A stretch of 64,000 bases of DNA from Phylloscopus collybita (Eukaryota > Chordata > Aves > Passeriformes > Phylloscopidae): the NCBI GenBank assembly GCA_027886175.1, contig JAJNNQ010000098.1:248001-312000 (forward strand), read 5' to 3'. Each line of letters starts with the position of its first letter. Position 1 is the stretch's first letter. The notes under the pieces were generated by a model. That model saw only the letters and a list, made by a program, of their open reading frames with translations. It searched no databases and was not told the origin of the DNA. Below are positions 46,682 through 57,524 of the stretch, piece by piece. Made by a program: the position numbers and the translations under genes.

Positions 46682-46686
46682 GTCAG

Positions 46687-47451
46687 TCACAGGATATTAG
46701 GAAAAAGTTACAAACTGGAAGGGGGTTAGTTAAGGAACTTGGATAAGCTCCTAGAAGTTGCTTGGAAAGTTTACAATAACAGAGACAAAGAGGAAAATAA
46801 ACAAGGGCAAAATCTCGTGGCAGTAGTACAAGGAAATTCACGGGGGGGGGGGGGGGGGGTAGAGGCGGTTGTAGCAAAGGTAAGACTATGGGGCGGGGCA
46901 GATTTGGCAAGGGCCACGGGGGACCAGGATTGGGCTTGAATCAGTGTGCATACTGCAAGCAGGAGTGGCACTTGAAAAGAGAGTGTCCAAACTGGTTTTA
47001 CCAGGGTGATCAGTTCCAGCAGGGAGATGTTACCAAGGTGATGGTGTTATATGCTGGGTGGAAAGAATCCACACCCTGGGAACCTCTGGTAACTTTACAG
47101 TTAGGAGATAAGGGAGTGAAGTTTTTGATTGACACAGGAGCTGCCCACTCAGTTTTGAATAATCTAGAAGGACAAATTGGGAATAAATCAACTACAATTG
47201 TAGGAGCTACAGGGAAGGAGGAAAATAGGCCATTCTTACAACCCCTAGATTTGTGTTTTGGGAATAAAATATTAACTCATGAGTTCTTGTATGTGCCTGA
47301 ATGCCCCATCCCTTTTTTAGGTCGAGATTTATTGGCAAAGCTTGATGCAGTAATTACCTTTGAAAACAGGGAAATGTTAATGAAAATACCCAAATCAGAA
47401 ATCAGAAAAATTCTAATGATAAAAGAGAAACCGGTTTCTACATATTCCTAG
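46687..47451 (+). pseudogene. gag-pro: E6 nucleocapsid and protease
   Basis: Gag continues after Z with LLEVAWKVYNNRDKEENK. An 18-base G run (46842-46859) coincides with a frame change. Zinc knuckle CAYCKQEWHLKREC (CX2CX4HX4C) at about 46943-46984. Protease motif FLIDTGAAHSVLN at 47123-47161, and FLGRDLLAKLDAVITF downstream. This 188-codon stretch (46888-47451) is open, with an intact DTGA box. Confidence 0.85.
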
Positions 47452-47479
47452 AGAAGTAGAAAATGCAGTAATTCCCTCT

Positions 47480-49260
47480 GTCTCGGAAACAAATATACCT
47501 GGAAAATCTAAACTAGCACAATCAGTACATGTGGAACTAAGGGATGGAGCAAAACCCATACAGGTTAAACAGTATCCCATAAAAACAAAAGCACGACAGG
47601 GAATAGCAAAAGCTATTGATAAATTCTTAAAATATCAAATACTAGAAGAATGTGAATCAGAATACAATACACCCATATTCCCAATAAAGAAACCCAATGG
47701 GTATTATAGACTAGTACAAGATCTGAGGGCAATAAATGAAATAACCAGACATTTATACAGTAGTTGCCAATCCCTACGCATTGTTGACATCCATAAAAGA
47801 GATAAATAAATGGTTTACCGTAATTGATCTAAAAGATGCTTTCTTCTGCATACCCCTTGACAAAGAAAGTAGGAAAACTGTTTGCCTTTGAGTGGGAAAA
47901 TCCAGGAAATGGAAGACCCAGCTCACCTGGATGCGATTGCCGATGGGTTTTAAAAAACTTGCCCACCCTATTTGGAAACCAACTGGCAAAGGAGCTGGAA
48001 ATCTGGACCAAAGAGGGACAAATACCAAGAGACCAATACCTTTTGTTGCAGTATGTTGATGATATACTGATAGCGACAGAAGAAAAGACAACATGCATAA
48101 AGGTAACAACTGAAATTTTAAATTCACTGGGAATGGGAAGATATAAAGTGTCTAGAGAAAAGGCACAAATTGCCCAACAGACTGTGATTTACCTGGGATG
48201 TGAAATCTCACAAGGACAGAGAAAACTAGGTACTAACCACATCCAAGCTATTTGTGCTATTCCAGAGCCCCAGAACCTCCACGAGCTGTGAGTCTTCCTT
48301 GGGATGACAGGGTGGTGTCACCTATGGATCATGGACTATGGACTAATTGCAAAACCCCTGTATGAAGCTCAGAAGACGCAGCCATTCACCTGGGGCAAAC
48401 CACAGAAAGAGGCCTTCCTGAAACTGAAAGAAGCACTGACGACTGCTCCAGTGTTAGGATTACCTGATCTGTCTAAAGACTTTCAGCTGTATGTGCATGA
48501 AAGGCTGCGCCTGGCACTGGGAGTCCTGACCCAACGTTTGGGAAGCTGGAAAAGGCCGGTGGGCTATTTGTCCGAACAACTCGACAACGTAAGTGCCAGA
48601 TGGCCTTCATGTCTGCAGGCAGTCACAGTAATGCTGATACAAGAAGCCAGGAAGCTCACGATGGGAAGACACATAGATGTCTATGTGCCACACATGGTAA
48701 CCACTGTTTTAGAGCAAAAGGAGGGCCATTGACTGTCTCCAAGCAGGATGATAAAATTCCAGGTAATCCTGACCGAGCAGGATGATGTTACATTAAAGAC
48801 AACTAACCTTTTGAATCCAACTTTGTTCCTAGGTACCACAACTGAAGAAGGCCCGTTAGAGCATGACTGTATAGAGGTAATAGAGTACACCTATTCGGCA
48901 AGGGAGGGCCTGAAAGATGTCCCGTTAGAGCAACCAGAGTGGGAGTTATTTACAGATGGGAGCAGCTTCGTGGAGAATGGAACTAGATACGCTGGATATG
49001 CAGTAACAATCAGTACAGTAGTGGAAGCAAAAGCATTACCACCAAATACATCTGCTCAAAAGGCAGAACTAGTTGCTTTAACCAGAGCACTAGAATTGAG
49101 TGAAGGGAAAAAAGTAAACATATGGACTGACTCAAAATATGCTTTTGGAGTCGTGCATGTGCATGGAGCACTGTGGAAGGAAAGGGGACTGCTGTCTTCT
49201 CAGGGTACACACATTAAACATCAAGATGCAATCCTGCAATTGATAAAATGATAAAAGCAG
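47480..49260 (+). pseudogene. pol: E6 reverse transcriptase and RNase H
   Basis: RT fingers: IQVKQYPIKTKARQGIAKAI and YNTPIFPIKKPNGYYRLVQD. The frame shifts near 47800. The catalytic box QYVDDILIAT (48051-48080) is intact. Stops at 48289-48291 and 48730-48732 (the latter in place of Trp). RNase H: WELFTDGSSF, ALTRALELSEGKK and IWTDSKYAF. It ends just before the ERVL insertion at 49294. Confidence 0.85.
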
Positions 49261-49293
49261 TGCAAAAACCTGAGCAAGTGGCAACCATACACT

Positions 49294-49747
49294 TGTCCTG
49301 GGTTGACGGTGCCTTATATCCCATATCTGGACTGTGTTGTTATGTCTAACAGCCAATGCTTGGCTGGCTGTGGCTTCTGCTGCTCTGGCTGCTTTTTGCT
49401 TTCTGCTGCCTGTTTTTGCGCTGTTTCTGGGGTTTTTTTCTTCCTTTTCCCTTCTCCCCCCCTCCCCCCCATTCCCCGAAGATTTGGACCGGCTCCGGAC
49501 CCGACCTCTGAGGATCTCCGAGCCCGCGGAAGAAGCTCTGCGCCCTCCCCCCACAGTAACTTGAGCCTTTCCCTTTTTCTCTTGTGGTGGGAAGAGTTCT
49601 TATCAATAAATCAATTTTTTTCCACTTGTCTCCTCCAAAGAATTTCCTTCCCAAACCCAGGGCTGGGGGCAGGGAGGGGTGGTGGAGGTTTGTCTTAGGG
49701 GACTTCCTCTCAGAGGTTCTTCTCCTAATTTGCCCTAAACCAACACA
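49294..49747 (+). repeat. 5' LTR of the tRNA-bearing ERVL element
   Basis: TGTCCTGGGTTGACGG...AACCAACACA with AATAAA near 49606. Lacks the CTG-rich block of its partner. Confidence 0.85.
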
Positions 49748-49752
49748 CTTTT

Positions 49753-49826
49753 TGGTGCATTGGCCGGGAATCGAACCCAGGCCTCCCGTGTGGCAGGCGA
49801 GAATTCTACCACTGAACCACCAATGC
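49753..49826 (-). tRNA. Complete tRNA-Gly(GCC) sequence, retroviral primer copy
   Basis: The minus strand reads an entire tRNA-Gly. Acceptor GCATTGG pairs with CCAATGC; A box TGGTTCAGTGG; anticodon GCC at 49792-49794 in loop CTGCCAC; B box GGTTCGATTCC; discriminator A; then the CCA end (complement at 49753-49755). One anticodon-stem pair (C-A) is mismatched. On the + strand its first 18 bases are exactly the expected ERVL primer site. CCA is not encoded in tRNA genes, so this was copied from mature tRNA by reverse transcriptase. No T-run terminator follows on the minus strand. A functional tRNA gene is unlikely, though gene-finders may call one. Confidence 0.9.
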
Positions 49827-50973
49827 CAAGGCTCTATCTGTATACTGATTCTTGGATGGTAGCCAACGCTCTGTGGGGATGGCTGAAGAAATGGAAAGAG
49901 GCGAACTGGCAGTGTAGAAGCAAACCAATTTGGGCTGCTGAAGAGTGGAAAGATATTGCTGCCCGGTTAGAGAACCTACCTGTGAAGATTCGCCATGTAG
50001 ATGCCCATGTCCCCAGAAGCAGAGCTAATGAGGAGCAGCAAAACAATCAGCAGGTAGATCAAGCTGCAAAGATAGGGGAGTTGAAAATAGATCTTGACTG
50101 GGAGCACAAGGGAGAGTTTTTCCTAGCACGATGGGCCCATGATGCCTCAGGTCACCAAGGTAGAGATGCCACCTATAAGTGGGCATGAGATCGAGGGGTG
50201 GATCTAACCTTGGACAGCATTTCTCAAGTTATCTGTGACTGTGAGACGTGCGCTGCCATCAAGCAAGCCAAGCGGATGAAGCCCCTCTGGTATGGAGGGT
50301 GGTGGTCTAAGTACAATATGGGGAGGCCTGGCAGATTGATTACATCACACTGCCTCAAACCCGCCAAGGCAAGCGCTATGTGCTGACCATGGTAGAAGCC
50401 ACCACGGGATGGTTGGAAACCTACCCTGTGTCCCATGCTACAGCCCGTAACACCATCCTGGGCCTTGAAAAGCAGGTCCTTTGGAGACACGGTACGCCTG
50501 AGAGAATTGAGTCAGACTATGGGACTCATTTTAAAAATAATCTTATTAAAAACTGGGCTAGGGAACATGGTATTGAGTGGGTGTACCATATCCCCTACCA
50601 TGCACCAGCTGCAGGTAAAGTGGAGAGGTACAATGGGTTGTTAAAAACCACCCTGAAAGCATTGGGTGGGGGGTCCTTAAAAAATTGGGAGCAGCATTTA
50701 GCAAAGGCCACCTGGTTAGTTAACACCCGAGGTTCTACCAACCGAGGGGGTCCTGCTCAGTCTCAGCTCCTTAATGTAGTAGATGGAGATAAAGCCCCAG
50801 TGGCCCATGTTAAAGGCTTGTTGGGAAAGACAGTCTGGATCAACCCTACCTCGAGTACAGGCAAACCCATCCGTGGAATTGTCTCTGCTCAAGGACCGGG
50901 TTGTACATGGTGGATAATGCAGAAAGATGGAACAATACGATGTGTAGCTCAGGGGGATCTGAATGTGGGGTAG
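49827..50973 (+). pseudogene. pol: ERVL RNase H end and integrase
   Basis: Starts mid-domain with LYLYTDSWMVANALWGW (last part of RNase H), DAHVPRSRANEEQQNNQQVD, and zinc domain HDASGHQG with CETCAAI. An in-frame TGA lies at 50186-50188 and a frameshift near 50320. After that the core reads ESDYGTHFKNN (second Asp) and APAAGKVERYNGLLK (catalytic Glu). The first Asp is in AWQIDYITLP in the shifted frame. The C-terminal part (50380-50973) is open to TAG. All three DDE residues are present, but not in one frame. Confidence 0.88.
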
Positions 50974-51099
50974 GACTCATATGTGAAGTGTCAAAGGTCC
51001 GAGCAAGTAAGACAGATGGAAACGTGTAAGTGTCGAAGGTCTGAGTAAGTGAGATGGAAGTTCTTATTGTGTGTCCACGATATGGGATAAGGGGTGGAA

Positions 51100-51625
51100 T
51101 GTCCTGGGTTGACGGTGCCTTATATCCCATATCTGGACTGTGTTGTTATGTCTAACAGCCAATGCTTGGCTGGCTGTGGCTTCTGCTGCTCTGGCTGCTT
51201 TTTGCTTTGGCTCTGGCTGGCCGGCTGCTGCTCCTGCTGCTGCTCCTGCCACTGCTGCTGCTTGCTGCTTTTTGCTTTCTGCTGCCTGTTTTTGCGCTGT
51301 TTCTGGTTTTTTTTCTTCCTTTTCCCTTCTCCCCCCCTCTCCCCCCCCCCCCCCCCGAAGATTTGGACCGGCTCCGGACCCGACCTCTGAGGATCTCCGA
51401 GCCCGCGGAAGAAGCTTTGTGCCCTCCCCCCACAGTAACTTGAGCCTTTCCCTTTTTCTCTTGTGGTGGGAAGAGTTCTTGTCAATAAATCAATTTTTTT
51501 CCACTTGTCTCCTCCAAAGAATTTCCTTCCCAAACCCAGGGCTGGGGGCAGGGAGGGGTGGTGGAGGTTTGTCTTAGGGGACTTCCTCTCAGAGGTTCTT
51601 CTCCTAATTTGCCCTAAACCAACAC
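51100..51625 (+). repeat. 3' LTR of the tRNA-bearing ERVL element
   Basis: Preceded by a purine stretch (gggataaggggtggaa). Contains a CTG/CTC-rich stretch at about 51205-51275 that is absent from the 5' LTR, and a 16-base C run (51341-51356). Otherwise very similar to the 5' LTR. Confidence 0.85.
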
Positions 51626-51639
51626 ACACTGTAAAGTGC

Positions 51640-52205
51640 ACCGATGAGCAAGTTCCAAATTTGTGAGGGAGATCAAAAAGCAGATTGGACAGCCTGACAG
51701 GTTTCTCGAAAGCTGCGAACAGAAATGGCATTGATACCTTTAAAACTTAATGTATCTCAATTTAATTTGCCTTCAAGACCAAACTATTCAGCAGAAGACA
51801 AGAGATTGGGATGTCTGCTGAATGCACAGAAGAATTCAGAAGGGTGGTATGTAACTACACAAAGGCAAATAGTGCTACCCCCTTGATAATGAGAGAAATC
51901 CTACAGACAAAACATGAGTGTCATTGGGGTGCAGAAGCATTGGTAAAATTGTTAAGACAGAATTTAATCTTGGTATAAATGTTAACAGTGGCAAAATCCG
52001 TAATGACAAAATGTGAGATTTGCTTGAAAAACAGCCCAGCAGCTAGATGGCAAGCAGAGGTAAGAAAAATTCGAGTAAATATAGAACCAGGAGACTATTG
52101 GCAAGTAGATTTTGTAGAATTACCAAAAGCCCTGAGACAGTGCCTGGTCAATGAGTATTCTCCAGAAATTTCAATATATGTCAAATACCTTGTAGTGCAT
52201 TAAAT
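51640..52205 (+). pseudogene. pol: E6 integrase, N-terminal half
   Basis: Zinc domain KHECHWGAEALVKLL with CEICLKN, then PGDYWQVDFVELPKA carrying the first catalytic Asp (about 52106-52120). The core then degenerates and ends in a stop near 52203. A TAA precedes the zinc-domain Cys pair. Confidence 0.8.
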
Positions 52206-52684
52206 GAGAAGGCCCTAAAAATAAAACAGATCCAGCAATAATAAACACTGCCACCAGTAGTAGAATGGAGGCAGATAAAGTAAGTTAGTGGGCATGTAAT
52301 AAAACTTATGATTGCACTTCTGATGGCATAAAGATAAAACAAATAGCACCACTGGCAGTAACCTTGCAAATTGGTTGTGCCTGCAGGGGAATCAAACACA
52401 AACAAGGTAAAGTAAATTATAAAATAATTACAGGATGTGATAAAAGTATCATCTGGAGTCCAGGGCAATTTGTATGGGCAACAAGTGATGGTACCTGGAC
52501 AACACATCTGCCTGTAGACGGGGAAGTAGAAGAAATTACTCTGGGCCTCCCTACTTTATGTCCAATCTGTAAAAGTCCCCATTTAATGAAGCACATGAAC
52601 TTCTGCAGACAAGGACAAGACGAGAAGTTCCAGAGAATGAAAATCAAAATGAAACATGGCAATGATGCCTTAGGAAGGTTGACC
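52206..52684 (+). pseudogene. env: E6 envelope fragment
   Basis: After a deletion from integrase, a broken surface-subunit C-terminal region can be read (52364-52687): IGCACRGIKHKQGKVNYKII, SPGQFVWATSDGTWTTHLP and CPICKSPHLM. In another frame an RTRREV stretch at about 52612-52629 looks like a furin-type cleavage site. The transmembrane subunit is missing. Identification as envelope rests on position and the basic site, so it is moderate. Confidence 0.55.
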
Positions 52685-53112
52685 TGAAACAGAGGCTGGA
52701 CAGAGCTAGAGAATAAAGTAGATATTTATTAAAAGACTTCCAGGACCCACCCTGGGCATTACAGGAGCCTGACCAAGGCTGCACCCAGGGTGGGTTAGTG
52801 AATGCCACACAAAAATGGCTACCCGATCACAAGATTTTACATTTTTCTAAGTTTTGATCCATCTGCATATTGGGGTTTCATTGTCCAATTAGAGCTTCAG
52901 GTTGTGAGGTCCCATCCTTCTTGTTCCTCCCTTCAGTCCACCGTTGTTTATGCTTTTTGGGTTGAATGTTGTCCTTGGTCTTCAGCAGGAAAGGATTTGT
53001 TTTGTCTACTTGCTCTGTGAAGAGAGCTTAATGGTGCTTATTACGAGGCTCAGAACTACATCCTTAAGCAGCACAGAATCTGAAACTATAAAAGCTAAAA
53101 TCTGAGGCATCA
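52685..53112 (-). repeat. E7 3' LTR (ERVK-like)
   Basis: On + TGAAACAGAGG...CTGAGGCATCA, 428 bases, reversed AATAAA at about 52711. On the minus strand a polypurine tract (aaaggggggaaa, 53113-53124) immediately precedes TGATGCCTCAG. This marks it as the 3' LTR of a reverse-oriented provirus. Confidence 0.8.
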
Positions 53113-53310
53113 TTTCCCCCCTTTAGAGGCTTGACAAGGCCTTTTCCTTGTCAACTCTCTATGTATTTACTAATTGTAGGTATTTAGTAACGGATAGGTA
53201 TTCAGTAACAAACAAATATCTACCAATAATAAAGAGCTAACAATAATAAACTTCTAATAATAGATAAACATCTAATAATCTATCAACAGTAAATATTTAA
53301 TAGTGGATAA

Positions 53311-54475
53311 CTATCTCGCACCAATAGAATAATAAACAGCATTAATTACTGGTGCAGCAAGGGAGTCTGCCTGACGATTCCCCTCTGAAATTTCACCTGG
53401 CAAATCAGTATGTGACCTTACATGCATCACATAGAACGGATGCTCTCGATGAGAAACAAAATAAATTAGCTTTGAAAGCAATCTGAAGGGATGCTCATTC
53501 TCTATTTCTTTGAGCACAGCCTGCTCCGCTCTGGACCCTACCCCCACTATGTAGGCAGAGTCGGTTACCAAATTAATTGATTCCGAGAACTTCTCAAAGG
53601 CTCTTACCACTGCAGCCAGTTCAGCCACTTGGGGGGATCCCTCCACAAACTCAACATCAGCTTCCCAGTGCTGAGTTTGAGGATTTCTTCAAGTCATCAC
53701 CGACTTGTGGGAAGCCCCAGATGCATCCATGAACACTGTGAGAGCCTTGAGTGGTCTCTGACTCCTTTTCTCACGAGGAATGAGGTGGAATTCCTCATTG
53801 AACAACTTGTAAGATGGGGCATGGACTGATATTTGTCCCCTGTAACTGTCCAGAGATAATTGGAGCCTGGCATTGCTCTGGAGCAAATACTCAAACATCT
53901 CTTTGGTCAGTTTCTTTGGAGAGTTCCTTCCCTCCTCAGAAAGTTTGACCGGAAGGTGAATACATGCAAAGTCACAACCAGCCAGTTCACACAATCTCAT
54001 CCTGGCCTGCCGAATCAGTTGAGCTATCAACTCTTGTGGCTCAGTGGTGGTCTTGGATCTTTGGTGAGAGAGGAAGACCCACTCTATGATCAAGAGTGAA
54101 TCTCTCTGCCCCTCGATCCATTGGAAAATCAAACCATGCAAATGTGGCAGCTTTCCTAGAACAATGAAATGGAAAGGCACATTTGCCTCACACCGATGAG
54201 CCTGCCTCTCTGACAAGGCCTTCTGTACCTTTTCAATTGCTGTCTTTGCCTCTGGGGTCAGTTCCCTGGGAGAACCCAGCTCCCTCTCCCCTTCAATAAA
54301 TTGAAGAGAGGGTCTAGGTCTTCATTTGTGAGGCCTAGCCAGGGTCTCACCCAATTCAATGATCCACACAGGGAGTGGAGATCTGCTAGGGTTTTGGGAT
54401 TGCACTCAATTTCCAATTTCTGAGGAACAACGGTCCTCGCTGAAATTTGCAAGTCCAGGTATCTTTTCTTGGCCC
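53311..54475 (-). pseudogene. pol: E7 RT thumb and RNase H (ERVK-like)
   Basis: Minus strand: LCGSLNWVRPWLGLTNEDL (RT thumb), LIIEWVFLSHQRSKTT (connection), LTVFMDAS (first RNase H Asp), VAELAAVVRAFEKF (Glu), NLVTDSAYIV (Asp) and GNRQADSLAAP (Asp). At least two frame changes, near 53690 and 54240. The same gene region as in E3 but a different copy. Integrase and envelope are missing between RNase H and the 3' LTR, so E7 was already deleted. The upstream side is cut by the E8 LTR at 54548. Confidence 0.85.
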
Positions 54476-54547
54476 AGCTTGGTGTTCAGCTTGGGCTTCC
54501 GGCAGCTCTGATACGCTACAATAATACCTGTTGGTGGGGTCTTGGCT

Positions 54548-55249
54548 TGATTTATTAAAAATAGGAATATCGATCTAATACTGATATTTAACTGAGACGG
54601 ACAAAAACTTTTTAACAGTTTGAAGTTAGAAAGTGTATGTTTATTGCAGCGCTGGGCAGCATGTGGGATAGTTCTTTAAAGGCATACCGCACTTTACAGA
54701 AAATTACAAAGCTATTTTATTTACAAAACTGTTGAATATCTAAATTACAAATACATATTTATTACTTTGATACATTTTATTTTCTGCTTTGTATGGTAAT
54801 TAGCAAAAAACTAATTAAGCATGCGTAGTTTGTCTTTTGAAATGGGTTGGTGGTCTCATTTAAGAGGAGTGGGTTTAAAGTGAGGAAGTAAAATGACTCT
54901 TCATCGCTCTGAACTTTCTACTTTTTCAATGCAAATGGTGACAAATGATTGTTGGTAGAATTCCCATTTCTTTAGGTACAGTGACTTTCAATAAGTTTCA
55001 GGATTGGGGAGTCTCTGTAATTGTCCTGTGTCCCTAAACCTATTTATCAGGTTCTCTATTTATTGTTTTAAGCACAGCTAAGCAAACATAAGGTTGACAA
55101 GCAATCAGTTATTTGGAAAAAGTTAACTCAAGCCTAGTCTTCTTTAGCTAACTACAAAGCTCTTAATTAACTTCGACAACTATAAAGCTTATTTCTAACT
55201 AAAATCTTAATTTCTTTAAAATCCTATATTCTTTAAAATCTATGTCTCA
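54548..55249 (-). repeat. E8 3' LTR (X family)
   Basis: On + TGATTTATTAAAAATAGG...TATGTCTCA, same length (702 bases) as the solo copy at 33520-34221. A purine stretch at 55250-55266, read on the minus strand as agaagaagtgggga, is the polypurine tract. Confidence 0.88.
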
Positions 55250-55266
55250 TTCCCCACTTCTTCTAT

Positions 55267-57335
55267 GAGATGAGTAAATTCTTTTACTCAATATGTAGAT
55301 TTTTTTTTTATTTACTTAAGACATATGTTTAGTATCTCTCAAGACTAAACTATATGTTTTCGACAGTGAGGCTAAGGCTGCTATCTATCGCAGTATTTTT
55401 TAATTTTAAACAAGTATTGCAATAGACAAAATTAGACTTATACTAACTAAAATGAGCAGTACAACAATGGGATGAACTAGAGCATTAAAAATGCTAGTTG
55501 CTGTGGGTGACTATTTAAAAAGCACGTCTTACTAATGATGAGATAGGTGTCTTTTAAACTGCTTAAAGACTTCTTTAATGGTGTCTGAGTTATGGTGTAT
55601 CGTGATCAAAGTTTTTTTTTTTTGCATCTTTAACTTTTTTCAAAATTTGTTTTAATTTATGATGCTCTAATAATTGGGCTACTAAAGTCAAATTCATTTT
55701 TATTGGCACAGGCACAATTTCTTGTACAGTAGCTAGATTGGCTTTTATATATTGATGTGATATTACAGGTGCTCGATAGAAAAAATTACATTTTTCAATT
55801 TTAACAAAATTACAAACACACAAATTGTATTGGGTCTCGTTTACTATTAAGTTGTCTATCATTATGGTGGGGCATGCGGTTTGGAGACAAGCACATCTTT
55901 GTCTTACATATACAAGCAGGGTTGTTTGATTGTCTGAATGCGTTTCAAAGTGGCAAATGCTCTGGTCTGTATTTAAACATGTGTTTTTATTTTTTTTAGT
56001 GTCTTTTTACAGATGTACTTCAATTGTTTTTTCATTGAACAAGGCTCTAGATTGTTTGCTACTTTTTTTTAATTTTTCGTGCTCACATTTTGTGTTTAGA
56101 AGGGTACAATACGGTCTCTTCATGGTTTAGTTTTAAAGGGACTATTGGGTGAATTAAGCTTATGGATGCATTGTGTATGGTTAAAACAAAAGCTGTTACT
56201 ATGCTAGTTATGGGGTTGTAAGTAAAGTTAACTAAGACTTACTACGACTGGAGGTTTTTTTTTATGTTAGATGTATTATTTTAAACAATTTTGCGAATTT
56301 CAGCAGGAAACGTTTTTTCTCTACTTTTTTGTATAACTGCAGCAGCTACTGACTGCATCTATAGTTGTGCTTGAGTGCATCTAAGAGCTAATGAGATGTT
56401 TTCACTGGCTGTGCTAAGTGCATTAATTATTACTTCATGATCTCGTTCTTTTGTGCTTTCTCATTCTGGTAGTACTTTAGACAACTTTTAATGACTATTA
56501 CTTAAAGCTAGTAAGGAGGATTGTAACGGCTGTTGTAATTTAACTAAATCACTTCTTACAGTAGTTAACTTATTTATTAACACTTTTGAATCTATTGTGT
56601 TTAGCACTTTTAATTTTGTCTTAAGTAACTTAGTAAAATTTTTCTTTTTTTTAAGGTTGGAGGGCATACGTTTTTGGAGCTAAGTAGTTTAATTTATAAA
56701 GGGATTTTTGAGAAATGGGGCACACTCTGGCCGAATGTCAGAGGCATTTACTTGCATTCTTATTTCTACTTGCTTCAAAGACTATTTTGGGTTAACTAAT
56801 AGCTTTTGTATTTTTTTTTTTTTAATGGCGTAAGGCTCAATTTTGGTAATTACAGGGACAATGGGTTTCTCTTCTACTTTTGGGATAACTGGCTTCTCAG
56901 TGGGCATAACTCTCTTTGGCACTCTTGGTGTAGTCTTAACTTTATCTTTATGATACTCAGTGCACACTTGAGTAATGTTAAAATTAAGATTATACTTTTT
57001 GATTGCACATTTTTTTATTTTGAGCTTAAACTCAGGACACTGAATTAAGCATTTGTCACAACATTTAGAATTAATCTGGATGAGCTTTATGGGAGGATAG
57101 TAGGCTTTATGAAATTTATCTTGCACAAATGCATAGCTGCATTTTTAAACGTTTCTCTCTTTTTATAGTTTTGCATTCGTGACTTGTAATAGCAAGTTCA
57201 AGGCTCTGCGAGAATGGGGGTCATTGGCTGTTCTTTGGCACCGGTATATTTCAGTTACATTATACTTGCGTGGTACTGCGCTGGCTTTTGCTATGATTAC
57301 AACAATAACTACAACACTTACAACTTTTTCTAACA
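55267..57335 (-). pseudogene. env: E8 envelope
   Basis: Opens at ATG 57335 with a clear signal peptide (a hydrophobic VVSVVVIVVII core ending AKASA), then VTEIYRCQRTANDP. Surface subunit at 56782-57126 has CCDKCLIQC and a proline-rich stretch RVPKRVMPTEKPVIP. The transmembrane region includes ALSTASENISLAL. A further piece (55590-55862) contains LVAQLLEHHKLKQILKK. Many TAA/TAG stops interrupt it, consistent with editing. Subunit boundaries are not resolved. Confidence 0.7.
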
Positions 57336-57524
57336 TATTTATAACTATTATTAGTCCATTTATTCACTGTTCCGAGTAAGTTTTAGCTTCAGTTCACTGT
57401 CGCTTGGTGCAGCTTTCTAGACTTTTTTAGGGGCTTTTTTTACTCTGGAATGATGAATTTAGGTTTTTTGTTCTTTGATCTTGATTGCAGTGAAGGTAGT
57501 AAGGAGCACTTGGAATGGCTCTTT

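Larger units (their letters stand above)
49294..51625 (+). mobile_element. ERVL element carrying a full tRNA-Gly copy, in E6 pol
   Basis: 5' LTR 49294-49747, tRNA complement 49753-49826, pol from mid RNase H through integrase (49827-50973), purine tract, 3' LTR 51100-51625. The flanks are acact (49289-49293) and cacact (51625-51630). The LTRs differ by a few substitutions plus a CTG-rich 72-base block present only in the 3' copy, so the insertion is fairly young. Gag, protease and RT are deleted. The deletion joins the 5' end of the tRNA directly to RNase H. Confidence 0.85.
40906..52684 (+). mobile_element. E6: gammaretrovirus-like provirus, split by three insertions
   Basis: Reads in order: 5' LTR (to 41417), primer site (41421-41438), gag, protease, RT, RNase H, integrase and an envelope piece. 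It is interrupted by a Y solo LTR (42045-42812), by Z (43897-46681) and by the tRNA-bearing ERVL element (49294-51626). The duplications gattg and gtcag and the near-duplicate acact/cacact restore the frame order. Its 3' LTR is missing; E7 LTR sequence begins at 52685. Confidence 0.85.

Noticed and set aside
49756..49826. A functional tRNA-Gly gene on the minus strand
   Set aside because: Both internal promoter boxes are present, but the sequence is fused to the CCA complement, lies exactly at an ERVL primer site and lacks a T-run terminator. A primer copy explains it better.
53040..53300. CRISPR-like or satellite array from repeated taataaa/ctaataat units
   Set aside because: Short irregular AT-rich repeats with no fixed unit or spacer pattern, beside an LTR polypurine tract.
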